Part shown: piece after piece, positions 51,323 to 59,628 of the stretch
How the letters are laid out: each line of letters opens with the position of its first letter
How positions within the stretch are numbered: position 1 is the first letter of the stretch
From: JBDTSW01 sp051004675
GTDB taxonomy: Bacteria; Actinomycetota; Thermoleophilia; Solirubrobacterales; 70-9
Length of the DNA stretch: 64,000 nucleotides
Assembly: GCA_051004675.1 (NCBI GenBank)
Contig: JBPCKC010000005.1
Span: 1 to 64,000, forward strand
Direction of reading: 5' to 3'
Notes under the pieces: model-generated
Database searches by the model: none
What the model saw: the letters and a program-made list of their open reading frames with translations, nothing else
What the model was told of the DNA's origin: nothing
Made by a program: the position numbers and the translations under genes

Positions 51323-53023
51323 ATGCCCGGCGTAGCGCCAGCGCAGTTCCCACCCCCGGTCTCGCCGACGGAGGAGTTCGTCGGCGAGATCACCGACCCC
51401 GAGGACGAGCGGATCGAGGTCGGGGTCGCGATCGTCGGCGGCGGCCCGGCCGGGCTCGCCTGCGCGATCCGGCTGATGCAGCTCCTCTCCGACGAGCCGG
51501 AGCTGGCCGAGTCCCTCGGCGAGGTGCCGGTCGCCTTGATCGAGAAGGGCAAGACGCCCGGCGCGCACACGCTCTCGGGCGCCAACATGCGCCCGTCGGC
51601 GATGCGGGAGCTGTTCCCGGACCTCGACCCCTCCGACTGGCCCGTCTACCAGGAGGTCGACAAGGACGCCGTCTACCTCCTCACCGAGAAGCATGCGCTG
51701 CCGCTCAAGCCGATGCCGCCCAACTTCCGAAACCACGGCAACTACGTCACGTCGATCGCGAAGCTCTCGCGCTTCCTGAACGAGAAGGCCGAGGAGGCCG
51801 GCGTATACGTCCTGCCCGAGACGGCGGCCACCAAGCTGCTCGTCGAGGACCGGGTGGTCCGCGGCGTGCGCTCCGGCGACAAGGGCCGTGACCGCGAGGG
51901 CAAGGAGCTGGGCAACTTCGAGCCCGGCTCGGACCTGGTCGCCAAGGCCACCGTGCTCGCGGAGGGGACGGCGGGCCACCTGACGGGCGCGGCGCTCGAC
52001 TACTTCGACCTGCACGGGCACCTTCCGCAGCGCTGGGAGCTGGGCGTCAAAGAGGTCTGGAAGGTCCCCAAGCCGCTCGACAAGGTCATCCACACGATGG
52101 GCTGGCCGCTTCGCAAGCGCGCCAAGTGGAACGAGTTCGGCGGATCCTTCATCTACCCGATGGGGGAGGACCGGCTGTGCATCGGCATGGTCTGCGGCCT
52201 CGACTACACGGACGCGACCTTCTCGGTCCACGACGTCCTCCAGCAGCTCAAGACTCATCCCTTCGTCCAGAAGCTGCTCGAGGGCGGCGAACGCGAGGCG
52301 TGGGGGGCCAAGACCATCCCCTCCGGGGGCTACTGGTCGATGCCGCGCAAGCTGGCGGTCCCCGGCATGGTGATCGCCGGCGATTCCGCAACGATGGTCA
52401 ACATCCCCGAGCTCAAGGGCATCCACTACGCCATGCACGCCGGGATGTACGCCGCCGAGGAGATCGTCGCGGCGCTGAAGCGCGACGAGGTCGACTTCTC
52501 CGCCTACGACGAGCGCGTGCGCTCGAGTCTGATCGGCAAGGACCTCTACAAGTGGCGCAACGGCCGCCAGCCCTTCTCGAAGGGATTCTTCGTGGGCGGC
52601 GCAATTGCCAGCGCGATGACCGTCACCCAGGGATTCTTTCCCGGCGGCATGTGGAAGCAGGTGCCCGACGCGGAAGAGGAGATGGTCCTGGGCGGCGCGA
52701 GCGATCGCTATCCCAAGCCCGACGGCAAGCTCACCTTCGACAAGCTCTCCTCGGTCTTCGCTTCCGGCAACGCCACCCGCGACGACGCACCCAACCACGT
52801 GCGGATCCAGCGGCACGTTCCGCGTGAGGTCGCCCAGACCTGGGTGTCCATGTGCCCCGCCCAGGTGTACGAGATCCCGGACGAGCAGCTCGAGAACGGG
52901 GCCGCCGAGGTGGACCTGAACATCGTCCCCTCGAACTGCGTCCAGTGCGGCGCGATCACCGCCAAGGGCGGGCGCCTGACGCCCCCCGAGGGCGGCGACG
53001 GCCCGCTCTATACGGAGGTCTAG
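51323..53023 (+). CDS. ETF:quinone oxidoreductase with an altered Fe-S site
   Basis: The 566-residue flavoprotein has the FAD motif VAIVGGGPAGLACAIRLM and GDSATMVNIPELKGIHYAM, plus a ferredoxin-like end with PEGGDGPLYTEV. The canonical enzyme uses four Cys for a [4Fe-4S] cluster: one in CPAxVY and three in NCxxCxxCD. Here C511, C539 and C542 are kept but the fourth is I545 (NCVQCGAIT). A hydrophobic surface for membrane docking is expected in the family. Electron flow from ETF to menaquinone is the likely role; the cluster may be altered, so the path is less certain than in standard enzymes. It overlaps the convergent beta-propeller stop by 4 bp. Confidence 0.9.
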   Translation: MPGVAPAQFPPPVSPTEEFVGEITDPEDERIEVGVAIVGGGPAGLACAIRLMQLLSDEPELAESLGEVPVALIEKGKTPGAHTLSGANMRPSAMRELFPDLDPSDWPVYQEVDKDAVYLLTEKHALPLKPMPPNFRNHGNYVTSIAKLSRFLNEKAEEAGVYVLPETAATKLLVEDRVVRGVRSGDKGRDREGKELGNFEPGSDLVAKATVLAEGTAGHLTGAALDYFDLHGHLPQRWELGVKEVWKVPKPLDKVIHTMGWPLRKRAKWNEFGGSFIYPMGEDRLCIGMVCGLDYTDATFSVHDVLQQLKTHPFVQKLLEGGEREAWGAKTIPSGGYWSMPRKLAVPGMVIAGDSATMVNIPELKGIHYAMHAGMYAAEEIVAALKRDEVDFSAYDERVRSSLIGKDLYKWRNGRQPFSKGFFVGGAIASAMTVTQGFFPGGMWKQVPDAEEEMVLGGASDRYPKPDGKLTFDKLSSVFASGNATRDDAPNHVRIQRHVPREVAQTWVSMCPAQVYEIPDEQLENGAAEVDLNIVPSNCVQCGAITAKGGRLTPPEGGDGPLYTEV

Positions 53024-54975
53024 CCGCCGAGGGCCGCCGTGCCGGTGGTCTCGAGCCCGTCGAGGGCGCGGAGCGTCACCGCCGAGTTGGTCACCGTGAC
53101 CAGGCGCTCGCCGGCAACCAGCATGCGCCGGATCTCGCCGCCGTCGTCCTCGAGGCGGCCCAGCTCAGCGAGTGTGCCGTCGGCCCCGACTCGCATCGCG
53201 ACCGCCCCGCGGAACCCGCCGGGCCCGTAGGAGGCCACCGGGGCGACGGCGAGCCGCTCGCCGGGCCAGTAGAGGAAGGCGTGATGGTCGGACTCGGCGG
53301 CGCTCTGGCCCCAGTCGCCTCCGGCCAGGTCCAGCTTCGCTGCGCGCGTGGGGTCCGCGGGGTCGGAGACGTCGAACAGCGAGGCCTGCGCGCCGGTGGT
53401 GAGCCCGGCGGCGGTGCCGGCCTGGCCGATCCCGAGGAGCTGCCCGTCGCCCACTGGATGGAGGTAGGCGGAGTAGCCCGGGATCTTCAGCTCGCCCGTC
53501 GTCTCCGGGGCCGTCGGGTCGGAGAGATCGACGGCGTAGAGCGGGTCGGTCTGCTCGAAGGTGACCACGTAGCCGGCGTCGCCCAGGAATCGCACCGCGT
53601 AGATCTCCTCGCCGCGGCCGAGCCCGCCCACCTCGCCGACCGTCTCCAGCCCCTCGCCCTCGATGTCGAGGACGCTGATGCCGCTTTCGCTTTCGCCTTG
53701 GCCCTCGGCCCAGGCATCGCCGGTCGTCGTCGCGACGCGCAGGTGGCCCTCGTGCTCCGACATCGAGAACTGGTCGAGCAGGCGCCCCTCGACCTCGCCG
53801 CTCGCCGCGTACTCGGTGCCCTCGGCCTCGGTGGTGTCGAAGCGGTGGATCAGGGTGCGGGCCTTGAAGCTGGGGGGCACGACGACGTCCGAGCCGACGA
53901 CGTCGGAGCCGATTGCCCGAGCGATCTCGCCCACCGGGTCCGGCTCGGGGATCGACTGGGTCGCGACGTACAGCCCGGTGGGCGAGGCGTAGACCGTCTC
54001 GCCGTTGGTCATCACCACGTCGGTATCGGCCGCCTCGGTGGCGCCTACGTCGAGCGTGAGCACCGACAGCAGCCCGAGCCCGGCGAACTCGCGCGGGTAT
54101 GCGACGGCGTCGCACCCGAACAGCGCGGCCGTTGCGCTCTCGCCGGTGGCCGCGTCGGTCACGGTGACCTGCGGGAGCCAGCCGGGGTTTGACGGATCGG
54201 GGCCGACGGGGCCGGTGGCGCCCGTTGCCCCGGCCTGCGGCTCGGACGGCTCCTCGCCCTCGCCGGCGGGCCGGGGGAAGTCCACTTGACTGGTCAGCAC
54301 CAGGCGTACCACATCGCCCGTCAGCCGCCCGCTCACGAAGGCGCCCTCGATCTCGCTCGTCCGCACCAGCTTCAGGGCGGCGGGGTCGGAGATGTCGATC
54401 TCGAGCAGGCGGGTGGCGGGGCTCCATTCGGGGCCGGTGGCCTCCGCTGTGATCACAACCGCGCGGTCGCCCGCCACCAGCAGCTGGGGCTCCGCCCCGT
54501 AGACGTGCCTGTCGCCGCCCAACTCGAGCCGGCCGAGCGGCTCGGGGCTCGCGCCGGAGACGTCGAGCGCCTCCAGCTTGCCGCGGGTGAGCACGAAGAG
54601 CGTCTCGTCCTGGAGCTTCGCGAGGTCGGGCTCGTCCACGCCGGCCTCCTGCACGTTGGTGCCGGTCTCGCCGGGGCCGACCGGCGCGGCCGTCTCCGCC
54701 GCGCCCGCAGCCATCGCGTCCACCGCGACTCCTTCACGCGCGACGGTGTCCTCGAGGGCGATCGGGCCGCCGGGGTAGTAGCCGCCTGCCGCCCAGCGAT
54801 GGTCGTCGGCATAGGCGAGCAGCTCCTCGCACGAGTCGAACGGGCGCAGGTCGGCGGCCGCAGCGGGGTCGGGCCCCAGCCCTGCCGGCTCGAAGGCGCC
54901 GGCGGCCCAGGCCACGCTCGCCGTCGCGGCCGCGCCCGCCAGCAGGAGGCTTCCTCGCTTCGCATTCGTTTCCAT
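53020..54975 (-). CDS. Secreted beta-propeller protein
   Basis: The ATG at 54975 (METNAKRGSLLLAG) gives 651 residues with a signal peptide. The family hallmark TNVQEAGVDEPD is near residue 115, followed by DVSGASPEPLGRLELGGDR and repeated strand blades with WSPATRLLEIDISDP and YAVDLSDPTAPETTGEL. These C-terminal beta-propeller proteins are exported and usually lack known enzymatic activity; they may bind proteins or ligands at the cell surface. One Pro/Ala-rich insert (residues about 250-280) includes GATGATGPVG. Its end overlaps ETF:QO. Confidence 0.85.
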   Translation of the reverse strand: METNAKRGSLLLAGAAATASVAWAAGAFEPAGLGPDPAAAADLRPFDSCEELLAYADDHRWAAGGYYPGGPIALEDTVAREGVAVDAMAAGAAETAAPVGPGETGTNVQEAGVDEPDLAKLQDETLFVLTRGKLEALDVSGASPEPLGRLELGGDRHVYGAEPQLLVAGDRAVVITAEATGPEWSPATRLLEIDISDPAALKLVRTSEIEGAFVSGRLTGDVVRLVLTSQVDFPRPAGEGEEPSEPQAGATGATGPVGPDPSNPGWLPQVTVTDAATGESATAALFGCDAVAYPREFAGLGLLSVLTLDVGATEAADTDVVMTNGETVYASPTGLYVATQSIPEPDPVGEIARAIGSDVVGSDVVVPPSFKARTLIHRFDTTEAEGTEYAASGEVEGRLLDQFSMSEHEGHLRVATTTGDAWAEGQGESESGISVLDIEGEGLETVGEVGGLGRGEEIYAVRFLGDAGYVVTFEQTDPLYAVDLSDPTAPETTGELKIPGYSAYLHPVGDGQLLGIGQAGTAAGLTTGAQASLFDVSDPADPTRAAKLDLAGGDWGQSAAESDHHAFLYWPGERLAVAPVASYGPGGFRGAVAMRVGADGTLAELGRLEDDGGEIRRMLVAGERLVTVTNSAVTLRALDGLETTGTAALGG

Positions 54976-55046
54976 GTCCGCACTACGGGCCGGCGCGCCT
55001 TTCGTCACACCCTTGGGCCGCAATCGGCGGTCGCTACCGTGCGTCG

Positions 55047-55688
55047 ATGGGCCCAGGGCCTCCGAGGACCACGCGAGTCGTCCTGCGCGACGGGCGCGTG
55101 GCCCTCGTCGGCCCGCTCCAGCCGACCGACCGCGAGCGCTATCTCGCGGGCCTCGAGCGGGCGAGCCCGGACTCGATTTTCAAGCGGTTCATGACGCCGA
55201 TCGTGCGCCTCTCCGAGGCGCAGCTCCGTTACCTGATCGACGTCGACCACACCGACCACGAGGCATTCCTCGCGATCGACGAGGACTCCGGGACGGCCGT
55301 TGCGGTGGCGCGCTTCGTGCGCGCCGATCCCGGCTCGGAGACCGCGGAGGCGGCGGTGATCGTCATCGATGACTGGCAGGGGAACGGGCTCGGGAAGGCG
55401 CTCAGCGTGATGCTCGCCGAGCGCGCGCGGGAGCTCGGCGTCGCCAGCTTCGAGGCGACGCTGCTGCTCGAGAACCGGGCGATGATGGGGCTGCTCGAAT
55501 CGCTCGGGCGCGTGCGCACGATCGGCCGCGAGGGCGCCGCGGTCGTCGTCACCCTCGAGCTACCGGACGCCGGAATCGGCGATCCGCTGGCGGGCGTGCT
55601 GCGGGTGGCGGCCTCCGGCGAGGTCGAGGTGATGCCGGAGACCGCCGAGCTCGGCTTCCCACCGAACGTCCCGCATCCCCACCTATAG
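55047..55688 (+). CDS. GNAT family N-acetyltransferase
   Basis: The 213-residue protein has the GNAT core: VAVARFVRADPGS, a motif A of DDWQGNGLGKALSVML with the Q/RxxGxG/A-type acetyl-CoA loop (QGNGLGKA), and a C-terminal EATLLLENRAMMGLLESLG motif B. The N-terminal 40 residues contain the usual acetyltransferase strand. Substrate unknown. It diverges from the beta-propeller gene. The C-terminal 40 residues (GEVEVMPETAELGF) are extra. Confidence 0.85.
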   Translation: MGPGPPRTTRVVLRDGRVALVGPLQPTDRERYLAGLERASPDSIFKRFMTPIVRLSEAQLRYLIDVDHTDHEAFLAIDEDSGTAVAVARFVRADPGSETAEAAVIVIDDWQGNGLGKALSVMLAERARELGVASFEATLLLENRAMMGLLESLGRVRTIGREGAAVVVTLELPDAGIGDPLAGVLRVAASGEVEVMPETAELGFPPNVPHPHL

Positions 55689-55718
55689 AGGGGGCTCGGG
55701 GACGTTCGGCGTGGCGGC

Positions 55719-56573
55719 CTATGCGGCCGCGCGGGCGCCCGCGGTCTCCCGCATGAACGCCCCGATCACCTCGGCCAGCCGCTCGGGCTGATCGAGCGCG
55801 ACGAACGTCCTCGCGTCCGCGATCCGCTCCAGGCGCGCGTCGGGGATGTCGCCGGCGAGGCGCTCGGCGTAGCGGAGCGGGAAGATCCGGTCCTCGGTTG
55901 CCCAGGCGAGCAGGGCCGGGCGTTCGAAGTCCCGCAGGCGCTCGGCCGCCTTCAACGTGTGGCGCTTGTTCATCCCGACCGTGACCTTCCTCGTATCCCG
56001 GCGGATGTCCGCGTCGCGCAGGCCCGGCTCGGTCCACGCGGCGAGCAGGTCGTCGGGGATCCGTTTCTTCGCGAACGGCGCGAAGGCGATTCGCCTCACG
56101 GCGCTGAAGCGCAGCGGCATGCCGATGGCTCGCACCGCGCCAGGGAGGCGGGCGATCGCCGGCAGCGCCTTGAAGATGCCGGGTGGGAAGTTCTCGTGCG
56201 TGTCGCAATTCGTCAGAACCAGCCGTCCGATGCGCTCCGGATGACTCGTCGCGGTCACCTGGCACATCGCGCCGCCCGAGTCATTCCCGACCAGGGTCAC
56301 GTTCTCCAGGTCGAGCTCCTCGAGGAAGCCGGAGATCAGCCTCGCCATGCCGGGGGGAGAGAGGTCGGCGCCGGGGTTCATCGCGGTGCGATGGGATCCC
56401 AGCGGCCAGTCGGGCTGGATGCAGCGGAACTCGCCGGCGAGTGCCTCCGCGGTCCCCTCCCACAAACGGCTGTCCACGAGGAATCCGTGGACGAACACGA
56501 TCGGCTCGCCGGAGCCGCGCTCGCGGTAGCGAATCGGGCCTTGGGGAAGCTGGGCGGTCTTGAGATCGGTCAT
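55719..56573 (-). CDS. Alpha/beta hydrolase regulated by the adjacent TetR, lacking a standard catalytic His
   Basis: AAGGA lies about 10 nt before the ATG at 56573; 284 residues. The oxyanion motif is FVHGFLVDSR and the nucleophile elbow VGNDSGGAMC carries Asp. Near the C-terminus, where the His normally sits (xxGHFP), the protein has ADARTFVALDQPERLAEVI without a His. Either the catalytic His is elsewhere or the protein has lost hydrolase activity. It is divergent from the TetR gene with two operators between them and so is probably induced by a TetR ligand. Confidence 0.8.
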   Translation of the reverse strand: MTDLKTAQLPQGPIRYRERGSGEPIVFVHGFLVDSRLWEGTAEALAGEFRCIQPDWPLGSHRTAMNPGADLSPPGMARLISGFLEELDLENVTLVGNDSGGAMCQVTATSHPERIGRLVLTNCDTHENFPPGIFKALPAIARLPGAVRAIGMPLRFSAVRRIAFAPFAKKRIPDDLLAAWTEPGLRDADIRRDTRKVTVGMNKRHTLKAAERLRDFERPALLAWATEDRIFPLRYAERLAGDIPDARLERIADARTFVALDQPERLAEVIGAFMRETAGARAAA

Positions 56574-56648
56574 GGGGTCAGGTTCCTTTCGAGTCGGTTT
56601 CGAAGTTGCGCGAGTTGGATCCGGGCGAACGGCGGCCGAGCTAGGTTG

Positions 56649-56685
56649 CATACAGACAGTATGTATCTAACATACAGGTGGTATG
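56649..56685. promoter_or_regulatory. Two TetR operators in the divergent promoter region
   Basis: CATAC-N5-GTATG occurs twice: CATACAGACAGTATG at 56649-56663 and CATACAGGTGGTATG at 56671-56685, centres 22 bp (two helical turns) apart. The second overlaps the TetR ATG. A TTGCAT/TAACAT pair (56646 and 56668, 16-bp spacing) would start transcription right at that ATG, so the mRNA may be leaderless. Binding would block both the TetR and hydrolase promoters. Confidence 0.75.
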
Positions 56686-57291
56686 GATGTCAAGTCGCCG
56701 AAGGCTGAGCGCTCGGAGGCCACGCGCGCCCAGTTGCTCGCGGTGGCCCGCCGCCTCTTCGGCGAGCGCGGATACGCCGACGTGGGCACCGAGGAGATCG
56801 TTCGCGCGGCCGGGGTGACCCGTGGCGCGCTCTACCACCACTTCGAGAGCAAGCGCGAGCTGCTCGCCGCGGTCTACGAGCAGGTCGAGAGCGAGCTGAC
56901 CGAATGGATCGCCACCGAGGCCTTCTCCGGCGAGGACGTTCCGAACGATCCGCTGGAGGCTCTTCACCGCGGCGCCGAGCTGTTCCTCGACGCCTGTCTC
57001 GAGCCCGAGGTGCAGCGGATCGTCCTGCTGGACGCCCCCTCGGTACTCGGCTGGGACCGCTGGCGCGAGGTCGCGTCGCGCTTCGGGCTCGGGCTGATCC
57101 AGGCCTCGCTTCAAAGCGCGATCGACGCCGGCTCGATCCCGGCCCAGCCGGTGCGCCCCCTCGCCCATGTGCTGATGGGGGCGCTCGACGAGGCGGCGAT
57201 GCTGGTGGCCCGCGCCGACGACGACGGCGCCACGCGAGCCGAGGTGGGCGAGACCCTCTCGCGCCTGATCGACGCCCTGGCCGCCCGCTGA
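56683..57291 (+). CDS. TetR-family repressor
   Basis: The 202-residue protein has the TetR HTH at residues 10-55 (RAQLLAVARRLFGERGYADV, then EEIVRAAGVTRGALYHHFESK). The C-terminal ligand-binding half (LDACLEPEVQRIVLLDAPSV) contains the helical core of the family. It likely binds the two CATAC-N5-GTATG sites upstream and regulates itself and the hydrolase at 56573. The ligand is not predictable. Confidence 0.93.
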   Translation: MDVKSPKAERSEATRAQLLAVARRLFGERGYADVGTEEIVRAAGVTRGALYHHFESKRELLAAVYEQVESELTEWIATEAFSGEDVPNDPLEALHRGAELFLDACLEPEVQRIVLLDAPSVLGWDRWREVASRFGLGLIQASLQSAIDAGSIPAQPVRPLAHVLMGALDEAAMLVARADDDGATRAEVGETLSRLIDALAAR

Positions 57292-57315
57292 GGCGCCGCT
57301 AGACTTCCGGGCACG

Positions 57316-57528
57316 ATGAAGACCGGTATCCACCCCGAATACCAGCTCGCGCACGTGCGCTGCTCCTGCGGAAACGAGTTCTACACCCGCTCCACGGAGT
57401 CCGAGCTTCACGTCGAGATCTGCGCGGAGTGCCACCCGTTTTACACGGGGAAGCAGAAGCTGGTCGACACCGGCGGCCGCGTCGAGCGCTTCAAGCGCCG
57501 CGCCGCCAAGAGCGGCTCCAAGAGCTAG
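57316..57528 (+). CDS. rpmE: 50S ribosomal protein L31, zinc-binding form
   Basis: The 70-residue protein begins MKTGIHPEYQLAHVRCSCGN and carries the C+ zinc motif: Cys in CSCG and in EICAECHPFYTGKQ. The zinc-free paralogue would lack these. It is the first gene of the conserved rpmE-DUF1385-prfA-prmC-tsaC cluster. No strong Shine-Dalgarno is seen, as in many high-GC leaderless genes. Confidence 0.96.
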   Translation: MKTGIHPEYQLAHVRCSCGNEFYTRSTESELHVEICAECHPFYTGKQKLVDTGGRVERFKRRAAKSGSKS

Positions 57529-57543
57529 ACCGGGCAGCTCGGG

Positions 57544-58545
57544 ATGAGCGAGCTGAACCTCGCCGACTCCCGGATGCCCGACGGCCTGGCGGTGGCGGGC
57601 CGCGACGCGCCCGTCGGCGGCCAGGCGGTGCTCGAGGGCGTGATGATGCGCGGCATCTCCACCTGGGCGGTTGCGGTGCGAAAGCCGGGACCCGACGGGC
57701 CGGAAGGCCCGCCCGGCGAGATCGAGGTCACCTCCGAGCCGCTCGTCTCCTGGGCCAACCGCAACCGCCTGCTGCGCCTGCCCGTGGTGCGAGGGGTGGT
57801 CGCCCTCGGGGAGTCGCTCAAGATCGGGTTCCGCGCGATGGCGATCTCCGCCAACGCCCAGCAGGTAGCCGAGGAGGGGGAGCCCCAGCCGCCGCCGATC
57901 GGCGGCCTCGCGTGGGGGCTCACCGTCGCGGGGTCGCTCGCGCTCGCCATCGGCCTCTTCTTCATCGTCCCGGTGGGGCTTACGAGCCTGATCAAGGACG
58001 AGCTGGGCTCGGCGTTCCTCTTCTGGCTCGTCGAGGGGATCCTGCGCACGGCGATCTTCATCGGCTACATCGTCGCGATCAGTCGCATCCCCGACCTCCG
58101 ACGCGTCTTTGAGTACCACGGAGCCGAGCACAAGACGATCTCGTGCTACGAGGCCGGGGACCGGCTCACGCCCGCCCGCGCCGAGCGCTACTCGCGCCTC
58201 CATCCCCGCTGCGGGACCAGCTTCCTGCTCGTCGTGATGGTGCTGGCGATCTTCGTCTTTGCCCCGATCGGGCTTCCCGAGTGGTACTGGCTCGTCGCCT
58301 CGCGCGTGCTGGGCATCCCGCTCATCGCCGGCCTCTCCTACGAGGTCATCAAGTGGGCGGGCCGCAACCGCCGCAAGGCGTGGGTTCGCGCGCTGATGTG
58401 GCCCGGCCTCATGCTCCAAAACCTCACGACCCGCGTGCCCGACCGCGAGCAGCTCGCCGTCGCCATTGGCGCCCTCGAGGCCGTCCTCGCGGTCGAGAGC
58501 CACGAGCCGCGGCGCGAGGCCGACCGGATCGAGATCGTCGCCTAG
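57544..58545 (+). CDS. DUF1385 membrane protein
   Basis: The 333-residue protein has the DUF1385 hallmarks GGQAVLEGVMMRG and FEYHGAEHKTISCYE and three to four membrane helices (LTVAGSLALAIGLFFIVPVG, FLFWLVEGILRTAIFIGYIV, LLVVMVLAIFVFAPIGL). This family commonly sits between rpmE and prfA in bacteria, and its function is unknown. It starts 15 bp after rpmE. Its 3' end overlaps the opposite-strand AbiEi/DUF559 gene by about 120 bp. Confidence 0.9.
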   Translation: MSELNLADSRMPDGLAVAGRDAPVGGQAVLEGVMMRGISTWAVAVRKPGPDGPEGPPGEIEVTSEPLVSWANRNRLLRLPVVRGVVALGESLKIGFRAMAISANAQQVAEEGEPQPPPIGGLAWGLTVAGSLALAIGLFFIVPVGLTSLIKDELGSAFLFWLVEGILRTAIFIGYIVAISRIPDLRRVFEYHGAEHKTISCYEAGDRLTPARAERYSRLHPRCGTSFLLVVMVLAIFVFAPIGLPEWYWLVASRVLGIPLIAGLSYEVIKWAGRNRRKAWVRALMWPGLMLQNLTTRVPDREQLAVAIGALEAVLAVESHEPRREADRIEIVA

Positions 58546-59539
58546 CCTCGGCGCCCTCCCACCGCGCGCCCCCGCACCCGGCATCAGCCTCCGACCGAAG
58601 CATTCGACCGGCCCTAACCGGCCTGATCCTTCGATCGGCGGGACAGGCGGGCCCCGACGGCTCGTAGGTCGCCTCGACCCGCCTGGGCTCGTAGCGGACC
58701 TGCTCGTGCGTAAAGCGCAGCGGCGTCAGTCCGGCGGCGGCGTGGGCCTGGTCGCGGCGGCGATCGCGCGACTGAGCGGCCGGGGTGCGGTGGTACCGAA
58801 GCCCGTCCGTCTCGACCACAAGCCCCAGCTCTGGCCAGAGGAAGTCCACCGTGAAGCCGTTGACGTCCGCCCCGGTAACGGGCACCGGGAGACCCGCCCG
58901 CCCGGCGATCGGGATGAAGCGGCGTTCGAGCTCCGAGTCGGTGAGAAGGAATGTGTTGCGGTCGATCAGCCTGCGCAGTCGCGCCAGGCCGGGCCGGCGC
59001 GACATCCGCTCGGCCACCGTGCGCAGGGTCTCCGGATCGATCAGCCCGGCCTTGTCGGCGTCGTTGATCGCCCGCTCCAGCCGGGACGTGGGGAGCGCTG
59101 GAGCGATGTCGACGAGCGTCGTAGCCGGGTGAGTGATGGGGATGCCGCCGACGTCGACGATCTCCCATGCCGCAAGGTTCGACCGGCGATGGGCGCGGAT
59201 GCCGGCGAGACGCCGGACGATGCCCTCGGGTACCGACACGTGAGTCACTGAGCCCTGGTCGGCCGGAATCCCGTGGAGCATCGCCGCGCTCTCGTGGCTC
59301 AGTGCTGCAGATGGACCGCAGGCCAGCACAGCCGCGCGCCATCGACCTCTCCTCGTCACCGTCCTTCGGCCCACCGCATAGACACCGGGCCACAGGCGGT
59401 AGAGCCGACCGGTCGCGACCCGGTGGCGCACGGCATGGCGGGTGAATCCCAGATCACGCAGCTGCTGCCAGGTCACAACGTCGTCCTGCTCCTCCGCGAG
59501 CGCCCAAGCCTGGCGCGATCGTGCGCTGATGCCGCTCAT
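58424..59539 (-). CDS. AbiEi-type antitoxin fused to a DUF559 endonuclease-like domain
   Basis: From the ATG at 59539 the protein has 371 residues. The N-terminal part (VTWQQLRDLGFTRHAVRHRV, then GVYAVGRR) matches the AbiEi antitoxin winged helix of type IV toxin-antitoxin systems. The C-terminal part (FTVDFLWPELGLVVETDGLR and FTHEQVRYEPRRV) matches the DUF559/PD-(D/E)xK endonuclease-like fold. No AbiEii toxin is near. The last 75 residues, from about PSGPACPADRR, are Arg-rich and lie over the DUF1385 coding strand, so the natural stop may have been lost. It interrupts the translation cluster on the opposite strand. Confidence 0.78.
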   Translation of the reverse strand: MSGISARSRQAWALAEEQDDVVTWQQLRDLGFTRHAVRHRVATGRLYRLWPGVYAVGRRTVTRRGRWRAAVLACGPSAALSHESAAMLHGIPADQGSVTHVSVPEGIVRRLAGIRAHRRSNLAAWEIVDVGGIPITHPATTLVDIAPALPTSRLERAINDADKAGLIDPETLRTVAERMSRRPGLARLRRLIDRNTFLLTDSELERRFIPIAGRAGLPVPVTGADVNGFTVDFLWPELGLVVETDGLRYHRTPAAQSRDRRRDQAHAAAGLTPLRFTHEQVRYEPRRVEATYEPSGPACPADRRIRPVRAGRMLRSEADAGCGGARWEGAEARRRSRSGRPRAAARGSRPRGRPRGRQWRRRAARGRARGS

Positions 59540-59628
59540 TACCAGCATGAGCGCACGACGGGCGCAGGTTCGCCCCCTCAGGGCGGCGTCCCGGCGGCGC
59601 GGCTGACCGGGCCGTCACACTTACGCGT

